Shown: in pieces, positions 54,909 through 62,516 of the stretch | Position numbering within the stretch: the stretch's first letter is position 1 | Layout: every line of letters begins with the position of its first letter | Source of the DNA: Cereibacter ovatus | Lineage (GTDB): Bacteria > Pseudomonadota > Alphaproteobacteria > Rhodobacterales > Rhodobacteraceae | NCBI RefSeq assembly: GCF_900207575.1 | Contig: NZ_OAOQ01000001.1 | Span: forward strand, 62,001-126,000 | Direction of reading: 5' to 3' | DNA length: 64,000 nucleotides | Position numbers and translations under genes: made by a program | Notes under the pieces: model-generated | What the model saw: only the letters and a program-made list of their open reading frames with translations | Database searches by the model: none | What the model was told of the DNA's origin: nothing

Positions 54909-56015
54909 TCAGGCCCCCGGCGGCAGCGGTGGCGGCAGGGGGGCAAACAGCGCGGCCAGTGCCGGAACCTCGGATGCGGGGGTCCAGCCCGCCATGCCGG
55001 CCGACCACACCAGCGTGTCGCGCCGAAGCTGCCCGGCGGCGACGCGGCGGGCCAGATCGGCCTCTGTCAGTGGCCCTTCCGGGGCACCGTTCGCGGCCAC
55101 ATGCCATGCAACCCCGGCCGGGGGCAGCGGTGGTGGCGGTGGCGGTGCGGCCGCCGGGGCCGCCCCCCACGGCCCCTGCATCCGTTGCGCCATGCCCAGC
55201 CCCATCGCCGCCCCCATTCCGGCCGCAAGGCCCGAACCCGCGGCCCCTTCTGGCGCGGCCAGCGCCTCGGCGGCGCTGAACTGGGTATAGCGGTGCAGAT
55301 CGCCCACGATTCCCATCGATGTCCGTTTGTCCAGCGCCTTCTCGACCTCTTCGGGAAGCGAGATGTTTTCGATGTAAAGTTCAGGGATCGCAAGGCCATA
55401 GGCCGCCACCGTGGGCGCGATCGCCTCGGCCACCATCCGGCCCAGATCGGCGGTGTTGGCGGCCATGTCCAGCACCGGGATGCCGGACCCCGCCAACACG
55501 CGGGTCATTTCCTGCACGATCACGTTGCGGATCTGGAAGCTGATCTCGTCCGAGGTGAATTCGCCATCGGTGCCGACGATCTCGGTCATGAAGCGGCCGG
55601 GATCGGTCACGCGCATCGAATAGGTGCCGAAGGCGCGCAGGCGCACCGGGCCAAATTCGGCATCGCGGCAGATGATCGGGTTCTTCGTCCCCCATTTCAG
55701 ATCGTTGAAGCGGGTGGTGGCGACGAAATAGACCTCGGACTTGAAGGGCGAGCGGAAGCCGTGGTCCCAGTGTTGCAGTGTGGTCAGCACGGGAAGGTTG
55801 TTGGTTTCCAGCATGTAAAGGCCGGGGCCGAACACATCGGCCAGCTGGCCTTCGTGGATGAAGACCGCGGACTGCCCTTCGCGCACGGTCAGCTTGGCGC
55901 CGTATTTGATCGCATGGCCGTGCCGCTCAAAGCGCCAGACCATCGTGTCGCGGGTGTCATCGACCCAATGGATGACGTCGATGAACTCGCCGCCGAGGAA
56001 ATCGAAGATCGGCAT
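54909..56015 (-). CDS. SPFH-domain protein with C-terminal GYF_2 domain (YdjI-like)
   Basis: 368 residues. The SPFH-type core includes MPIFDFLGGEFIDVIHWVDD, LTVREGQSAVFIHEGQLADV and FGPGLYMLETNNLPVL. An Ala/Gly-rich middle and a Pro stretch (APPPPPPLPP) lead to a C-terminal GYF_2 domain (VAWHVAANGAPEGPLTEADL, then WSAGMAGWTPASEVP). This is the virion-core-protein/YdjI type of SPFH protein that organises membrane microdomains; GYF domains bind Pro-rich peptides. It sits between the DUF2927 lipoprotein and zinc-ribbon genes, with gaps of 18 and 2 bases. Confidence 0.87.
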   Translation of the reverse strand: MPIFDFLGGEFIDVIHWVDDTRDTMVWRFERHGHAIKYGAKLTVREGQSAVFIHEGQLADVFGPGLYMLETNNLPVLTTLQHWDHGFRSPFKSEVYFVATTRFNDLKWGTKNPIICRDAEFGPVRLRAFGTYSMRVTDPGRFMTEIVGTDGEFTSDEISFQIRNVIVQEMTRVLAGSGIPVLDMAANTADLGRMVAEAIAPTVAAYGLAIPELYIENISLPEEVEKALDKRTSMGIVGDLHRYTQFSAAEALAAPEGAAGSGLAAGMGAAMGLGMAQRMQGPWGAAPAAAPPPPPPLPPAGVAWHVAANGAPEGPLTEADLARRVAAGQLRRDTLVWSAGMAGWTPASEVPALAALFAPLPPPLPPGA

Positions 56016-56033
56016 CGGGGGTCTCCCTCTGGT

Positions 56034-56999
56034 TCAGCTTTCGCCGCCGACAAGTTCGTAGGCGATGGTCTGCACGATCGGGCGCGCTTCCTCGACGGTC
56101 ATGCCGGGACGAAGGCGGGGATCATACAGCATTTTCAGCATCAATTCGTCCTGCCGGGTCAGCAGCGCGAATTCCTCGTCGTCGTTGAAGATCGAGGGCC
56201 GCGCCGAGGGGCTGTCATTGGCCAGCCCCAGCCCCTGCGCCAGTTCCTCGTGCAGGCAGGACAGGCGCAGAAGGTCGGGATGTTCGGCCCGGATCACCGC
56301 GAAGGCGCGGGTGTAGATGCTGGTGGCATCGTCGGACAGCGCATAGACAAGGCAATAGGTCGACCGAGGCATGTCGGTGATGCCGGCGATCTCGGCCGGC
56401 GACAGGCCCGGAAGCGCCGCGCCGATGGCGGGGGCCAGCGTGCGACGTTCGTCCTCGGCGACGATATGCAGGAAGAAGTTGGGCGAGGTATCCGACAGCG
56501 CGACCGGATGGCCGGTGATCGCAGCCAGCCGCCCGAGATACGAGGCCACGCGCGCCCGGTCGGTTTCGCGCCGTTCCAGAGGGACCGAGGGGCCAAAGCT
56601 CAGCCCCACCCGCACCGGCCCCGCCCAGCGACGCAGCCGGCTTTCGGTCTCGCGTTGGGAAAAGCCGCCGTTGCCGCGGGCATATTCGTCGTAAAGCGCG
56701 ATGCGGATGAAGTTTTCGGTCAGCATCCGGTCGTTGAACGGTGTGTCGCGGCCGCCGCCGTCGGTGCGCAACAGGCCCTGCGCCAGAAGGTCGGCCTGAA
56801 TCCGGGCGTAATAGGCCCGCATCGCCTGCGCCTCGGGGCTTTCGGCCACGGGCCCTTGCAGGTCGTCGGGACGCGGCCGCGGGGCAAGCCCCGCTCGCGT
56901 GTCGGGCGCGGGCGGGGGGGTGCAGGCGGTCAGCGCCGCACAGGCGGCCAGTGCAAGGCCGCGCTTCAGACGATCAGTGAGGCGCGGACCCCGGTGCAT
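56034..56999 (-). CDS. DUF2927 lipoprotein
   Basis: 321 residues with a lipoprotein signal (LALAACAALTAC, lipid Cys26). The DUF2927 domain contains RLSCLHEELAQGLGLANDSP and PSIFNDDEEFALLTRQDEL, a metzincin-like H-E-E-x-x-Q helix followed by a conserved acidic segment. A protease function has been suggested by this pattern but is unproven, and the second His of HExxH is replaced by Gln. It starts ten bases downstream of the TelA gene and precedes the SPFH gene, so it belongs to the same transcript. Confidence 0.82.
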   Translation of the reverse strand: MHRGPRLTDRLKRGLALAACAALTACTPPPAPDTRAGLAPRPRPDDLQGPVAESPEAQAMRAYYARIQADLLAQGLLRTDGGGRDTPFNDRMLTENFIRIALYDEYARGNGGFSQRETESRLRRWAGPVRVGLSFGPSVPLERRETDRARVASYLGRLAAITGHPVALSDTSPNFFLHIVAEDERRTLAPAIGAALPGLSPAEIAGITDMPRSTYCLVYALSDDATSIYTRAFAVIRAEHPDLLRLSCLHEELAQGLGLANDSPSARPSIFNDDEEFALLTRQDELMLKMLYDPRLRPGMTVEEARPIVQTIAYELVGGES

Positions 57000-57011
57000 G
57001 ATGGCCTTTCC

Positions 57012-58202
57012 TCAGGGTCGGACGGCGGTGCCGGTGGTGTCGCCCGTGCCGGTGCGCCGGGCGCGGGCCGCGGCAAGCGTTTCGCGCAGTTCGGCCTCCA
57101 TCCGTTTCAGTTCGACTTCGGCGGCGGCACGACGGGCGCGGCCTTCGTCAGCGATGGCAAGGCTTTCGTTGATCGTGGCGATCAGCGTGGCATTGGCCTG
57201 TTTCACCGCCTCGATGTCGAAGACGCCGCGTTCCATTTCCTGCCGGACGATCCTGTTGGCCTGCTGAAGGTTCTCGGCATTGGCAGTGAGCAGATCGTTG
57301 GTCAGGTCGGTCGCGCCGCGCACCGCCTCGGCCGCCTCGCGCGAGCGTTGGATGGTGACGGCCTGCGCCAGCTGCGTTTCCCACAGCGGCACGGTGTTCA
57401 CCATCGTCGAGTTGATCCGTGTGACCAGCGCCTTGTCGTTTTCCTGCACCAGCCGGATCGAGGGCAGCGACTGCATCGTGACCTGCCGTGTCAGTTTCAG
57501 GTCATGCACCCGGCGTTCCAGATCGTCGCGCGCGGCCCGCAGGTCGCGCAGTTCCTGCGCTTTCAGCATCCGGTCGGCTTCGGGGGTGGCGGCGACCTCG
57601 GCTTCCTTGGCCGGGATCACCCGGCTGTCCAGATCGGCCAGCATCGCGTCGCCCGCCGCGATGTAAAGCGCCAGTTCGTCATAGAAATCCAGCGTGCGGG
57701 CATAAAGCAGGTCAAGCGCCTTGATGTCTTTCAGCAGCTTGTGTTCGTGGCTGAGAAGATCGGCGGTGATGCGGTCGATCTGCGACTGGATCTCTTCGAA
57801 CCGGGCGACGAACCGGGCAAAGGGCGCGGCGCGGCCCATCAGGCGTTCCCACCAGCTTGCCTTGCGCCGCACGTCAAGCTCCGAGACCGAGAAGCCGCGG
57901 ATGGTCGAGACGACCTCGCGCAGCGAATCGCCGGCGGGTCCGACATCCTTGTTCTTCACATCGGCCAGCATCTGCTGGCTGATGGTCTGAAGTTCCGCCT
58001 GCGCGGACGAGCCGAAGGCGATGATCGACTGGGTGTCGGCCAGATCAAGTTGCGCCATGCGGCGGCGGATTTCCTCGGCCTTGGCGGGCGGGGCCGAGGC
58101 CAGCGGCGTGATTTCGGGCATGGGGGCGGGCAGGGTGGTGCCGGTGACTTCCTGGACTTCGGGCAGGGTCTGGGCGGCTTCGCGACGGATGCTGTCGGTC
58201 AT
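57012..58202 (-). CDS. Toxic anion resistance protein, TelA family
   Basis: 396 residues, almost entirely helical, with the TelA core: QQMLADVKNKDVGPAGDSLR, SWWERLMGRAAPFARFVARF, then long coiled coil LLSHEHKLLKDIKALDLLYA and the C-terminal NSTMVNTVPLWETQLAQAV. TelA/YceH proteins are cytosolic membrane-associated factors tied to resistance to tellurite and membrane-active agents. The gene follows XpaC, as XpaC/TelA pairs often do, after a 163-bp gap that contains a palindromic hairpin. It heads the downstream part of this module. Confidence 0.9.
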   Translation of the reverse strand: MTDSIRREAAQTLPEVQEVTGTTLPAPMPEITPLASAPPAKAEEIRRRMAQLDLADTQSIIAFGSSAQAELQTISQQMLADVKNKDVGPAGDSLREVVSTIRGFSVSELDVRRKASWWERLMGRAAPFARFVARFEEIQSQIDRITADLLSHEHKLLKDIKALDLLYARTLDFYDELALYIAAGDAMLADLDSRVIPAKEAEVAATPEADRMLKAQELRDLRAARDDLERRVHDLKLTRQVTMQSLPSIRLVQENDKALVTRINSTMVNTVPLWETQLAQAVTIQRSREAAEAVRGATDLTNDLLTANAENLQQANRIVRQEMERGVFDIEAVKQANATLIATINESLAIADEGRARRAAAEVELKRMEAELRETLAAARARRTGTGDTTGTAVRP

Positions 58203-58269
58203 GGCAAAATCCCTTTGGGCTGAATGGAGGTCATCCGGCCACGCCGCGTCCGGCGTCTGCCTTTGGTAT

Positions 58270-58290
58270 AGAAGCGCCCGGGGCGCTTCT
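58270..58290. promoter_or_regulatory. Palindromic hairpin between xpaC and telA
   Basis: AGAAGCGCCC (58270-58279) and GGGCGCTTCT (58281-58290) form a perfect 10-bp inverted repeat about one central base. It lies in the 163-bp gap between the xpaC-like stop and the telA start. A terminator/attenuator or operator is possible. No T-run follows on the minus strand. Confidence 0.45.
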
Positions 58291-58365
58291 CAATCATGCG
58301 CCGCAGGGCGGGACGTCCAAGGCGCGCATGGGTTGCAGTCCTGCCGCAGTCGGCGGCGGGATCGG

Positions 58366-59268
58366 TCAGGTTTCGCGCGCCAGACGGTCGCGCAGAACCT
58401 CGATCTCGATATCCAGTGCGGTGCGGTCGTTGGTCAGCAGCTTGCGGGTGCGGTCGGCAAAGCGGGTGCCCAGATCGTCAAGCAGGGCCTCGTAATCGGC
58501 GCGCACCTGCGGGTCGCGGCCGCGGTCGTAGATGTCGGTGAACTTCGCCGTCGCGTCACGGGCGCCCATCAGATAGACCGACAGATAGCGTCGCGCGGCC
58601 GTCAGGTCGCCCGGATCGGCCTCGACGCTGCGGAACAGGTCGCGTGCGGTGGCCGAGAAGGCGTCCACCCGCCGCGACAGTGCCGGGTCGCGCAGCCGCG
58701 CCACCGTCTCGCGCATTGCGGTCAGGTGGGTCTCGGCCTCGGCCACGGCGCGGGCGACGCGGTCGCTTTGGAAGCCGTCGACGCCGTCGGGCAGCTTGTC
58801 CTTCAGCGGATCGGGGCCGAAGGCCAGCAGGTGCAGACCCGCGCCCAGTGCCCCCCAGCCGGCGGCAAGGATCGGCCCGGCATCGCCCATCAGCCCGCCG
58901 GCAAACAGCCCTGCGCCGGTCAGGACAGAGGCCAGGATCTTGCGCGGGATCGCCGGGCGGCGGGCGATCGGGCGGGCGTCAAAGGCTTCTTCGGCGCGGA
59001 TGCCTTCGCGCGTCAACCAGGCCGACAGAAGCAGCGCGCCGAAGGCCACAAAGCCGGGGATCACGCCCGAGGGCGGACCAAGCAAAGCGTTGGCGACAAA
59101 CAGGAAGGGCAGGAAGAACAGGATATTCGACCGCCCGCCGGCACGGCTGCGGCGCTTGCGGTCCCACGGGTGGATGCTGCCGCGCTGGGTGGCCGGCCCA
59201 CCCGAGGGCGCCGGATCGGTCGGGCGCGCGTTGGCCGGGCTGAAGCGCCCGCCGAACCGTTCGGCCAT
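58366..59268 (-). CDS. XpaC-like (5-bromo-4-chloroindolyl phosphate hydrolysis) family protein
   Basis: 300 residues. The N-terminal 45 residues are polar and basic; then two to four hydrophobic segments (ILFFLPFLFVANALL, VIPGFVAFGALLLSAWL, VLTGAGLFAGGLMG) precede a helical cytosolic domain (AVAEAETHLTAMRETVARL, ARRYLSVYLMGARDATAKF). This fits the XpaC family, the usual partner of TelA. The B. subtilis namesake was named for a staining phenotype; true function is membrane-related and unresolved. Its ATG overlaps the stop of the upstream 29-residue peptide gene by one base. Confidence 0.8.
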   Translation of the reverse strand: MAERFGGRFSPANARPTDPAPSGGPATQRGSIHPWDRKRRSRAGGRSNILFFLPFLFVANALLGPPSGVIPGFVAFGALLLSAWLTREGIRAEEAFDARPIARRPAIPRKILASVLTGAGLFAGGLMGDAGPILAAGWGALGAGLHLLAFGPDPLKDKLPDGVDGFQSDRVARAVAEAETHLTAMRETVARLRDPALSRRVDAFSATARDLFRSVEADPGDLTAARRYLSVYLMGARDATAKFTDIYDRGRDPQVRADYEALLDDLGTRFADRTRKLLTNDRTALDIEIEVLRDRLARET

Positions 59269-59357
59269 CAGGCGCCCCCCCCCCCTTGTGCGGCGACATA
59301 GAAGGTCAGGCCCAGAAGCAGCAGAAAGGCGAGTGTCCGCAGGCTTTTCACGCTCAT
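59268..59357 (-). CDS. 29-residue single-helix membrane peptide with poly-G tract
   Basis: Reads MSVKSLRTLAFLLLLGLTFY then VAAQGGGGA. It has one transmembrane helix and a short Gly tail, with a plausible ribosome site (GGAAGGGG) upstream. Its stop overlaps the XpaC ATG (TGATG), supporting translational coupling. The Gly tail is encoded by 11 consecutive G on the coding strand; changing the run to 9 or 12 G would fuse the peptide in frame to XpaC. Could be a membrane anchor or leader peptide for XpaC. Confidence 0.6.
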   Translation of the reverse strand: MSVKSLRTLAFLLLLGLTFYVAAQGGGGA

Positions 59358-59444
59358 GGGTGGTGCCCCTTCCGGTTGTCGTGCCCGGTCAATATAGGCG
59401 CGTGATGCGCCTGTTGCCAGTGAAACGGCCGAGATCCGGGTGGT

Positions 59445-59620
59445 TTCAGCGCCCACGCGGCCCGCCTTTCGGCTGTCGCGCGGGGCCTTGTCCGTCATTT
59501 TGCCCCGGAGGCTTCAGCGCCCGTGCAGCCTGCCTTCCGGCTGTCGTGCGGGGCCTTGGCCGTCATTGCCCCGGCGGGTTTCAGCGCCCGCGCGGCCCGC
59601 CTTTGGGGGGCGTCTTGCGC
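59445..59620. repeat. Tandem repeat (~67-68 bp) derived from the rluB 3' end
   Basis: Three copies begin at 59445, 59513 and 59580, each starting TTCAGCGCCC. The third overlaps the true rluB terminus at 59581. On the minus strand the copies re-create a Gly/Arg-rich tail and an in-frame stop (for example KGGPRGR then TGA in the copy at 59445). They also keep a GGGGCCTTG..CCGTCATT segment. It is a local duplication of a gene end, partly decayed. Confidence 0.75.
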
Positions 59621-60750
59621 GGGCCCGGTGCCGTCCCCGCGCCCCGGCCCGAGGGTGCCCGCGCGCCCGGTGCCGTCTTTCCGGCGCCGCCGCCCCCCTG
59701 TGGGCGTGGCGGACGTGCGCCGGGTGCCGCGCCGGCTTTGCCGGCCGTCGGGCCCGCCGTCTTGCTGGCGCCGCCGCCCCCCTGCGGGCGTGGCGGACGC
59801 GCACCGGGTGTCGCGCCGGCTTTGCCGCCTGTTGGGGTTGCCGCCTTGACGGGGCGGCCCTTGTCGCGGGCGCGTGGGGCGGCGTCGATGGCCGTTTCTG
59901 GCAGTGCGGCACGCGGGGGCCTTGCGCCTTTGGGCGCGGCGGTGGGGCGGCGGCCGGTCTTTGCCGCGGTGCCGGTCTTGCCTGCGTCACCTTTCCGGGT
60001 GTCGGGGCGCGGCTCGGGGGTGGTCGCCTCGCCCAACTGGTCGCGCAGGACGCGGGGGCGGATTTCCTCGACCTCGCCGGGCTGAAGCTCGTTCAGGCGG
60101 AACGGGCCATAGCTGATGCGGATCAGCCGGTTCACCGTCAGGCCGATGGCCGACATCGCGCGGCGGATCTCGCGGTTGCGGCCCTCGCGCAGGCCGACGG
60201 TCAGCCAGGCATTGGCGCCCTGAACGCGGTCGAGGGTCACCGTCATCGGCTGGAAATTCTCGCCGTCCAAGGTGATGCCCTTGCGCAGCGGCTCGAGGTC
60301 GGGGTCGGTGGGGTTGCCCTTCACCCGGACGCGATACTTGCGCAGCCAGCCGGTCGAGGGCAGTTCCAGCCGCCGCTTCAGCTCGCCATCGTTGGTCAAG
60401 AGCAAGAGCCCTTCGGAGTTGAGGTCGAGCCGGCCCACCGGCATGACGCGGGGCAGCCCTTCGGGCAGGTGGTCGAACACGGTATCGCGGCCCTTTTCGT
60501 CCGAGGCCGAGGTCACCAGCCCCTCGGGCTTGTAGTAGAGCCAGAGCCGGGCCGGTTCGGGCGGGGCGAGCGGTTGGCCGTCGACGGTGATGCGGTCGGC
60601 GGGGGTCACGTTCAGCGCCGGACTGTCGATGGTGCGCCCGTTGACCGCGATGCGGCCGAGTTCGATCATCCGTTCGGCATCCCGGCGCGAGGCGATGCCC
60701 GCGCGGGAGAGAACCTTGGCGATGCGCTCGCCGTCTTTGGTATCGGTCAT
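59581..60750 (-). CDS. rluB: 23S rRNA pseudouridine synthase RluB-like, with long low-complexity tail
   Basis: 389 residues from MTDTKDGERIAKVLSRAGIA. An S4 RNA-binding domain (ASRRDAERMIELGRIAVNG) is followed by the RsuA/RluB catalytic core with the Asp motif MPVGRLDLNSEGLLLLTND and GLREGRNREIRRAMSAIGL. From about residue 250 a Pro/Gly/Ala/Lys/Arg-rich disordered tail extends about 140 residues, with a 28-residue (84-bp) internal duplication around PGARPPRPQGGGG. Tails of this type are common in alphaproteobacterial RluB. It modifies the ribosomal large-subunit RNA in the cytosol. Confidence 0.9.
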   Translation of the reverse strand: MTDTKDGERIAKVLSRAGIASRRDAERMIELGRIAVNGRTIDSPALNVTPADRITVDGQPLAPPEPARLWLYYKPEGLVTSASDEKGRDTVFDHLPEGLPRVMPVGRLDLNSEGLLLLTNDGELKRRLELPSTGWLRKYRVRVKGNPTDPDLEPLRKGITLDGENFQPMTVTLDRVQGANAWLTVGLREGRNREIRRAMSAIGLTVNRLIRISYGPFRLNELQPGEVEEIRPRVLRDQLGEATTPEPRPDTRKGDAGKTGTAAKTGRRPTAAPKGARPPRAALPETAIDAAPRARDKGRPVKAATPTGGKAGATPGARPPRPQGGGGASKTAGPTAGKAGAAPGARPPRPQGGGGAGKTAPGARAPSGRGAGTAPGPRKTPPKGGPRGR

Positions 60751-60772
60751 GGAGGGGTCCCGGATTGAGGGC

Positions 60773-60789
60773 GTTCCGAAAGGCGGAAC
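60773..60789. other. Short hairpin beside hairpin-element copy 3
   Basis: GTTCCG (60773-60778) pairs with CGGAAC (60784-60789) around a 5-base loop. It lies between the rluB start and the dispersed element and may be part of the divergent rluB/tadA regulatory region. Confidence 0.3.
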
Positions 60790-60791
60790 CC

Positions 60792-60842
60792 CCGGGGGCC
60801 TTCCGCCCCCGGACCCCCTGAGGATATTTGTGCCAGAATGAA
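60792..60842 (+). repeat. Dispersed intergenic hairpin element, copy 3
   Basis: Perfect 8-bp stem CCGGGGGC/GCCCCCGG (60792-60812) with loop CTTCC, then ACCCC, GAGGATATTT and GTGCCAGAATGAAA. It matches the copies at 9242-9285 and 50846-50895. Here it lies in the divergent region between rluB and tadA, so a terminator role is less obvious than for copy 2. Confidence 0.75.
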
Positions 60843-60933
60843 AGGGCAAGGCGCGGCGCTTGCGAAGGGATGTGTGGGTTGTCCGCCCGGACGCGGCGCT
60901 TGCGCGGGGGGACGTGCCGGGGCAGGAGGGGGG

Positions 60934-61383
60934 ATGGGGTTGTTTCGCAATCATATGGCGGAGGCGCTGGCCGAGGCGCGGGCGGCCGGAGCGCGCGGTG
61001 AGGTTCCGGTAGGGGCTGTTGTCGTGGATGCGGGGGGGCGCGTGCTGGCGCGGGCGGGGAACCGTTGTCGAGAGTGGCGCGATCCGACGGCCCATGCCGA
61101 GATGCTGGCGATCCGTGCGGCCTGCGCGGTTCTGGGCGAGCGGCTGGTGGGGTGCGATCTTTATGTGACGCTGGAGCCCTGTCCGATGTGTGCGGCCGCG
61201 ATTGCGGCGGCGCGGGTGGCGCGGCTTTATTATGGCGCCTCGGATCCGAAGTCGGGGGGGGTGGAGCGGGGGGCGCGGGTCTTTTCGCACCCCCAGTGTC
61301 ATCATGTGCCCGAGGTTTATGACGGGATCGGCGAGGCCGAGGCTGCGGCGCTGTTGCGCGGGTTTTTTGCCGCCCGGCGTTAG
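60934..61383 (+). CDS. tadA: tRNA-specific adenosine deaminase
   Basis: 149 residues from MGLFRNHMAEALAEARAAGA; AGGAGG four bases before the ATG fixes this start. Zinc and proton-relay residues are present in PTAHAEMLAIRAAC (His, Glu) and LEPCPMCAAAIAAAR (two Cys), the TadA signature. The enzyme converts A34 of tRNA-Arg(ACG) to inosine. The 3' end overlaps the convergent UPF0173 gene by four bases (TTAG). Confidence 0.94.
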   Translation: MGLFRNHMAEALAEARAAGARGEVPVGAVVVDAGGRVLARAGNRCREWRDPTAHAEMLAIRAACAVLGERLVGCDLYVTLEPCPMCAAAIAAARVARLYYGASDPKSGGVERGARVFSHPQCHHVPEVYDGIGEAEAAALLRGFFAARR

Positions 61384-62081
61384 CGGGGGGCGATCTCGAT
61401 CGGGGTCAGGACTTCGGGTTCGATGATCTCGGTTCCGGGAAGGCCGTCGCGGAGGGGCTGGGCATCCTGTTCGAGCAGCGGGAAGGTGCGGTAGTGGCAG
61501 GGGATCACGGTTCGGAAGTTGAAGTACTTTCGGGCCGCGAAGGCTGCGCGCCGCATGTCCATGGTGAAATGGCCTCCCGCGGCAAGGATGCCGATATCGG
61601 GGCGGTGGTATTCGCCCATCCAGCCCATGTCGGCCATGATGTCAGTATCGCCCGACAGATAGATCGTGTGGCCCTCGCCCGCGATCATGTAGCCTGATTC
61701 GGTTCCGGTGTAGATCGGGCCGGCCTTGTCCGCGATCGAGGAGGAGTGGCTGGCGTTCACCATCGTGATTTTCGCCCCGCCGAGGGTGACGGTGCCGCCC
61801 TTGTTGAAGCCCAGGCCGTCGATGCCGTGGGCCTGTTGCCACCAGGTCACCAGATCGTAGATGCCGACGACCGGGATCGCGAGATCGCGCGCGATGGCGA
61901 GTGTGTCGCCGGAATGGTCGCCGTGGCCGTGGGTGAGAAGGATGTGGGTGGCGCCGGAGATCGCCTCGGGGCGGCGATCGGCGGGGAACATCGGGTTGCC
62001 TGTCAGCCAGGGGTCGACGAGCAGCACCGCCTGTTCGATCTGGATGCGGAAGCCGGAATGGCCAAGCCAGGTGATCTTCAT
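61380..62081 (-). CDS. UPF0173 metal-dependent hydrolase (metallo-beta-lactamase fold)
   Basis: 233 residues starting MKITWLGHSGFRIQIEQAVL. Metal ligands lie in ILLTHGHGDHSGDTLAIARD, the Asp in YLSGDTDIMADM and the His in VIPCHYRTFPLLEQD. These features fit the UPF0173 family of the metallo-beta-lactamase superfamily. Substrate unknown. It converges on tadA and diverges from gatC, with a 147-bp shared region that probably holds the gatC promoter. Confidence 0.88.
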   Translation of the reverse strand: MKITWLGHSGFRIQIEQAVLLVDPWLTGNPMFPADRRPEAISGATHILLTHGHGDHSGDTLAIARDLAIPVVGIYDLVTWWQQAHGIDGLGFNKGGTVTLGGAKITMVNASHSSSIADKAGPIYTGTESGYMIAGEGHTIYLSGDTDIMADMGWMGEYHRPDIGILAAGGHFTMDMRRAAFAARKYFNFRTVIPCHYRTFPLLEQDAQPLRDGLPGTEIIEPEVLTPIEIAPR

Positions 62082-62228
62082 GGAAGCTCCGGGTGACGGT
62101 TTCGGGTGTGGTGCAGTTTATGGCACTTCGGCCGCAAGGAAATGGGTGTTGGCGCCGCCGGGGCGCTGGCGGCTTGCAGCGGCAGGGCGGCCTCGTTAAA
62201 CGGGGCGAAACGGCAAGCGGAGAAGACC

Positions 62229-62516
62229 ATGTCGATCGACATCGAGACCGCGCGGCGGGTGGCGCATCTCGCGCGGATCCGCGTGGATGAGGCGGACCTG
62301 CCGGCGCTGGCGGGCGAACTTTCGGGCATCCTGTCCTTCATGGAGCAGTTGAACGAAGTGGATGTGACGGGCATCGAGCCGATGACCAGCGTCACGCCGA
62401 TGCGGCTGAAGCGCCGCGAGGACGTGGTGACGGATGGCAACATGCAACAGCAGGTGCTGTCCAACGCGCCCGACGCGCGCGAGGGCTTTTTCGCCGTGCC
62501 GAAGGTGGTGGAATGA
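62229..62516 (+). CDS. gatC: Asp/Glu-tRNA amidotransferase subunit GatC
   Basis: 95 residues from [28 protein letters not shown] precedes the ATG. The conserved [20 protein letters not shown] and [15 protein letters not shown] are the GatC core. GatC clamps GatA and GatB in the GatCAB complex that amidates Glu-tRNA(Gln) and Asp-tRNA(Asn). The stop overlaps the gatA start (ATGA). gatB is not in the window. Confidence 0.95.
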   Translation: MSIDIETARRVAHLARIRVDEADLPALAGELSGILSFMEQLNEVDVTGIEPMTSVTPMRLKRREDVVTDGNMQQQVLSNAPDAREGFFAVPKVVE

